Assembly (NCBI RefSeq): GCF_040954835.1
Contig: NC_090697.1
Location: forward strand, 2,430,501 to 2,494,500
DNA: 64,000 bases
Source: Lepisosteus oculatus
Lineage: Eukaryota > Chordata > Actinopteri > Semionotiformes > Lepisosteidae
Direction of reading: 5' to 3'
Below the pieces are notes generated by a model. It made no database searches. It was not told the DNA's origin and saw only the letters and a program-made list of their open reading frames with translations. Below, piece after piece: positions 60,521-64,000 of this stretch (positions within the stretch are counted from its first letter, which is position 1; each line of letters starts with the position of its first letter). Both the position numbers and the translations under genes were made by a program.

Positions 60521-61165
60521 AGGATAAGTTATAGAAGCTAATGCTGCTTCACAGTGAGAAGGAAAAATGGGAAACCACACACAAACCCTTACGCAAAACA
60601 TCAAAATTATCATCATTTTGGGAAACAAAAGCCATGGAAATTTTGAGTTATAAAATAAGGACCCAACACAGGCCCAGTTTTGCGGGACTTTAATTGTACA
60701 GTGTATGTCTTTCTGAAACTCACACACCCTTTGGATTCCTGTAACCAGCTCAAAGTCTCCTGGGAGTACAAAAAAGCATGGCTCTTAGACTTTCTTTTAG
60801 CTTTCAAAAGGCTGTCTATCCCTGTTTATTTGACATGACATTCTTTCTCAGTTCTAGTCCCAAGGTGAGCATAATGTTTTACATCATGTCTGGCTGCCTG
60901 GGAAGGTCAGTCTTAGTCTCAGACTTATCAGGACAAAACACCACAGGGTCAGAAAAACAGACAGACCTAGTGCAGCGCTATCTGAGAAAAAAAAATACTT
61001 TAAAAAAGAGTTTATCAACAAGCAATACTGGAAAGAAAAAACAATAGAAGGATTACCTCCACGTAAGAGCTCCAGAATATATCGTCCAACCGGGGTTGTG
61101 GGCCGGCCTCATACAGCAAATCTGTGCTTATCACAATTTCAGTGCAATGCAATACCATGTCAAGA
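60521..61165. other. Unassigned sequence
   Basis: No gene or named repeat seen. An 89-codon ORF at 60,778-61,047 has no family resemblance. Confidence 0.35.
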
Positions 61166-61169
61166 TGAT

Positions 61170-62112
61170 AGATTAAGAAATGTAGGAGACCTTTATGTCC
61201 ATCTAGTTGTTTGCTTTTTAGTAGCTTAAAGATCTAATCTGTTTTCTTAAGGATCCCACAATGTCAACGTCAACCACATTGCTAAAGAGCTGGCTCATAC
61301 TCCCAGGGTCCTCTGTGTAAAGATTTGTCTCCTATAATCTGTCTTGAGAGCTCCTAAACATAATTTAAATTATTGTCATTTGCACTTTTGTACTGTTTAT
61401 GAAGAAATCACTAGAGTTGACTAGAGTCCTTTCAGAACAGGACTGTTTTTATTTTTCTTTCTACTGCCTCTGGAACAGTAATATCTTTTTATTTGTGTGG
61501 TTACAGAAATTATATATTATACAATTAGACATTTTAAACGTGAGATTCCTGTTTTCTGTGAACCCTTATTCTAAAGTTGTGTTTGTCTTTTATATTGCTG
61601 CCCACATTCCATAAACACCAGTCTACTTCATAAGCTTAGTTTTCCATTCTGTAGCTATACTGTAATTTGTTCTCGCTACCTGCACTTGTCTATATTACAG
61701 GTCAGCTGTCAAGTGTCTTGCATTCTTTCAAAATATTTTCTTAATATCATTTGCTGTTTGTACGATGTTTGCTAATCCTCCTATTTCAGCAAAATCTTAA
61801 AACTTCACTAATTCTTTTTCTTTCTTTTAATCATACCAGAATATATACAGTATGTAGATGATATTAATTGTGAGGAGCGGTAGTACTGTATTAATACAGA
61901 TCCCTGTGGTACATATAGCATATCACTGAAATTGGTACATTATTTCCTTATCTGTACTCTGTTTTCTATCCATTAACCAGTTTCCATTCACACACTTGCA
62001 TTACCTGAATGCTTACTGTCTGCAATTTAAGGAAGGTGTTTAAGGCAGGATTTGAGAAATTTTGTGAGGAACTACATATAAAGCCTTTCTGAAATCTAAA
62101 TATACCACATTA
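61170..62112 (-). mobile_element. CR1-type LINE fragment including 3' end
   Basis: On the minus strand, around 62,107 to 62,050, the frame reads NVVYLDFRKAL, then VVPHK, the RT motif VVYLDFRKAFDxVPHK. Further along, near 61,795, DFAEIGGLANI matches FADDTKIGGLA. The segment ends at 61,340-61,170 with the same tail as at 52,055-52,318 (antisense GTAGGAGACC..CCATCTAGTTG). Lesions are numerous. Confidence 0.75.
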
Positions 62113-62114
62113 TA

Positions 62115-62960
62115 CACAGTGCCACATAAAAGCTTGTGAACCCCAATATAATTATCAGATTTACAACTTCTTACCAAGATAGATTTATTCAAGTTGAACT
62201 GGTCTTTTCTCAAAAACCAAAAATGAGTATTTAAGAATGATTATGTGTGAAATAATAAGTGAACCCCCAGGTTACTTAGCACAAACAATGTTTAATTAAG
62301 TTAAGAATTATAATTAGAATCAGGAGTGTAAATAATTGGATAACAAGTGAACAAGGCGTTTGGGCAGTCCTTTCTGGTATAACAGTCAGAAACATTGTGG
62401 GTTTGGTCTTTACCATACAGGTTAGTGAAAATGCATCATGCCATGAGATTTCAAAGTCCCCCAGTAAAAGAGTAATAGCTGCTCATCAGTCTGGAGAAGG
62501 TTACAAAACTGCAAAACATTCTGAACAAATGGACTCCCACCCATCCACTGTAAGACAGATACAAAGTCTACAAATGGAAAATATTCAAGACCGCAGTGAC
62601 TCAACCCAGGACCAGTCGTTCTGTTAAGATTTCCCCAAGCGCAACCCACAAAAATCATCCAGGAAGTCACAAAGAACCCCCAAGATCTAAGGATCCGCAG
62701 GCATTTCTCACTGCACTGTCTCTGTCAATGGAAACCATCAGGAAAAGACTGAACAGGAATAGTTTTAATTGGAGAAAAGCCCGGCAGAAAAAATTGGTCT
62801 CTTAATAAAGAACATTGTTGCCCAAGTTCATCACAAAGCACCTGGATGATCAACAAGACAAGTGGAAGATTGTTCTCCAGACAGACCAGTCAAGGAGAAA
62901 TGAGGAAGGTTTTAAAAGCCAGACATTGCCTTCCAACAGCAAAACCTCATCCCAAACTTC
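62115..62960 (+). mobile_element. Tc1-like transposon relic
   Basis: The left end ACAGTGCCACATAAAAGCTTGTGAACCCC is typical of a fish Tc1 family. The plus strand then gives pieces of the transposase: SPSKRVIAAHQSGEGYKTAK, PSTVRQI, a degenerate KISPSA..., RKRLNRNSFNWRKARQKK and ITKHLDDQQDKWKIVLQTDQS (family form HLDKPQxxWxxVLWTDES). Several frameshifts and stops separate these pieces. The C-terminal third is missing or unrecognisable. Confidence 0.8.
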
Positions 62961-63179
62961 TATCATTGGTTTTGCCTGCTTTGCTGTCTCTGGACTTGAA
63001 TGGCTTTCTAGCTTTGATGCAACCATGAATTTGGTGTTACATCAATAAATTCCAAAGTGGATCATGCAGCAATTATTCTAAACATAGAAGGAAGGTAAAA
63101 ATGGCAGGTGAAAAGGAATGGCAGAAATTCAAAAGTTGGTCAAAAATGGCTGAAATTCAAACTTGCTACTCATTATACT

Positions 63180-63500
63180 CCGTTTTTTCAGTATCACTGT
63201 TGCATGCTTTATGCTGAACTTGTGGACTGACCTAGATATTGTCGACTGAAGCACATTTTCTCCCATCTCAACAACCAAACTCTGTAGCTCTTTCAAAGTT
63301 ATCACTGGCCTCACAGTTACACCCCTCAACAGTTTTCTTTACAGAGTAAATTATCTATTTAGATTTTTCTTTTTGTTTTTTGCTTTGAATGTGTGAAGTA
63401 GGTTGTGGATATAACAAATATTAATTGCTTCCACAAATGCTATAACTGAAAGTCATAAAAGCAAAAGAAAGGGAAAACTGCAAGGATCTGAGCTGTCCTT
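63180..63500 (-). mobile_element. Tc1-like terminal fragment, same family as at 9.9 kb
   Basis: The reverse complement reads CTTGCAG..CTTTCAGTTATAGCATTTGTGGAAGCAATTAATATTTGTTATATCCAC..TTCAAAGCAAAAAAC. This follows the left end of the element at 9871 (CTTGCAG..GAAGTAGCAATTAACATTTGTTATATACAC..TTCAAAGCAAAAAAC). Only the terminal 320 bp remains. Confidence 0.65.
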
Positions 63501-63900
63501 TAATATGCTGAGAGTCACCTTCTCTAAACTCCTTTAAATCCAGACTCAAAACCTTCTTCTTTAGAAGGGTCTTTATTTAACTGGTTCTGGTTACTAAACT
63601 GATATATGTGACACATGAAGAAGGCTCCACAGCTGAAATGTTGTGTTTCTTTTCTTCTCTTTTCAGCATGGAATAAACCTGTACTTGTTCCTTTGCAGCC
63701 TATGCATGCTGATGCAGATACCTGCATGAAGTGGTTCTGTTATTTACCCCTTTGCTCCTACCAAAGGGGTATTCAGTACCCCCATCTACTGTCTCCTCTC
63801 ATTTTGTATTTTCATTGTGCATATCTTGTGTATTTTTTTGTTGTTGTTGGCATTCTGTAAAGCACTTTGAGAAGCCACTTCTAAAGACACTATATAAAAT
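63490..63900 (+). mobile_element. L2-type LINE 3' end, interrupted by a foldback element
   Basis: The plus strand at 63,527-63,575 reads NSFKSRLKTFFFRRVFI-like sequence (usual form FKSLLKTHLFxLAF), the C-terminus of L2-type ORF2. The matching 3' end, GTAAAGCACTTTGAGAAGCCAC..AAAGACACTATATAAAATAAAG, appears at 63,857-63,905. The foldback copy at 63,604-63,722 sits between them, so it inserted into this LINE. Confidence 0.6.
63604..63722 (-). mobile_element. Foldback SINE-like element (copy 3), minus orientation, truncated
   Basis: The reverse complement starts GGTATCTGCATCAGCATGCATAGGCTGCAAAGGAACAAG..GGTTTATTCCATGCTGAAAAG and continues to the inner stem ..CAGCTGTGGAGCCTTCTTCATGTG. Head, left arm and half of the inner hairpin are present, but the second arm is missing. 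It confirms the head sequence as a fixed part of the family. Confidence 0.65.
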
Positions 63901-64000
63901 AAAGTTTTTTATAATTATTCTAAATCAACACTAATTGTTAGAACACAGCATTCAGTCAGATGCTCTTCTGATTTGGTTCTTATACTGTACATTTTCCATA

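Noticed and set aside
13760-64000. HEY2 or NCOA7, the next genes after HDDC2 in human
   Set aside because: No bHLH-Orange, TLDc or LysM coding text was recognised; if synteny holds, they lie beyond the right edge.
1-64000. CRISPR arrays, bacterial operons, phage genes
   Set aside because: Spliced vertebrate genes, poly(A) signals and eukaryotic transposons throughout; no regularly spaced short repeats other than the minisatellite.

Overview
The window is vertebrate genomic DNA, AT-rich and repeat-dense, with spliced genes, long introns and many decayed transposons. The transposon mix points to a ray-finned fish: Tc1/mariner relics with 'cagtgcctt' ends, CR1/L2-type and Tx1-like LINE remnants, a Harbinger element, Gypsy-type solo LTRs and SINEs whose head derives from 5S rRNA. 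The 5S-headed SINEs, the foldback repeat and the abundance of TACTGTA/TACAGTA suggest to me a non-teleost ray-finned fish such as gar, bowfin or sturgeon. That last step is an impression, not a demonstration.

Two conserved genes sit tail to tail at the left. The last two coding exons of TPD52L1 (+, 4114-4174 and 5719-5847) are followed by a 3' UTR with a poly(A) signal at 6581. HDDC2 lies opposite (-, 8598-13652). It has six coding exons that I joined by exact GT/AG boundaries into 213 codons, with all expected HD-domain metal ligands. The same convergent pair is found on human chromosome 6q22, so the block is old vertebrate synteny. The proteins act separately: TPD52L1 is a coiled-coil adaptor and HDDC2 an HD-domain 5'-deoxynucleotidase.

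From about 13.8 kb to the right edge I recognise no complete host gene. This part looks like a gene desert holding repeats and a few GC-rich blocks that could be regulatory (20.4-21.0, 24.2-24.5, 29.2-29.4, 33.2-33.4 kb). One place looks like the 5' end of an unidentified + strand gene (about 56.0-56.54 kb): two exon-like segments with good splice signals around a 110-bp intron.

The repeats give the most unusual structure. A foldback retroposon-like family at 6.7 and 9.05 kb is flanked by 14-bp target-site duplications. A 650-bp element at 3.1 kb is bounded by inverted ends and TTAA. A Harbinger element at 37.0-39.5 kb has a Myb-like gene with a single stop and a transposase broken by a 329-bp solo LTR with a 5-bp duplication. 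A second solo LTR (58.9-59.4 kb) lies next to a Tc1-like relic. One 5S-headed SINE (44.1 kb) carries a near-consensus CTCF core. A 106-bp unit is duplicated almost perfectly 1.5 kb apart around an unidentified ORF (15.8-17.5 kb), and a 33-bp minisatellite is split by an inserted repeat (60.0-60.5 kb).
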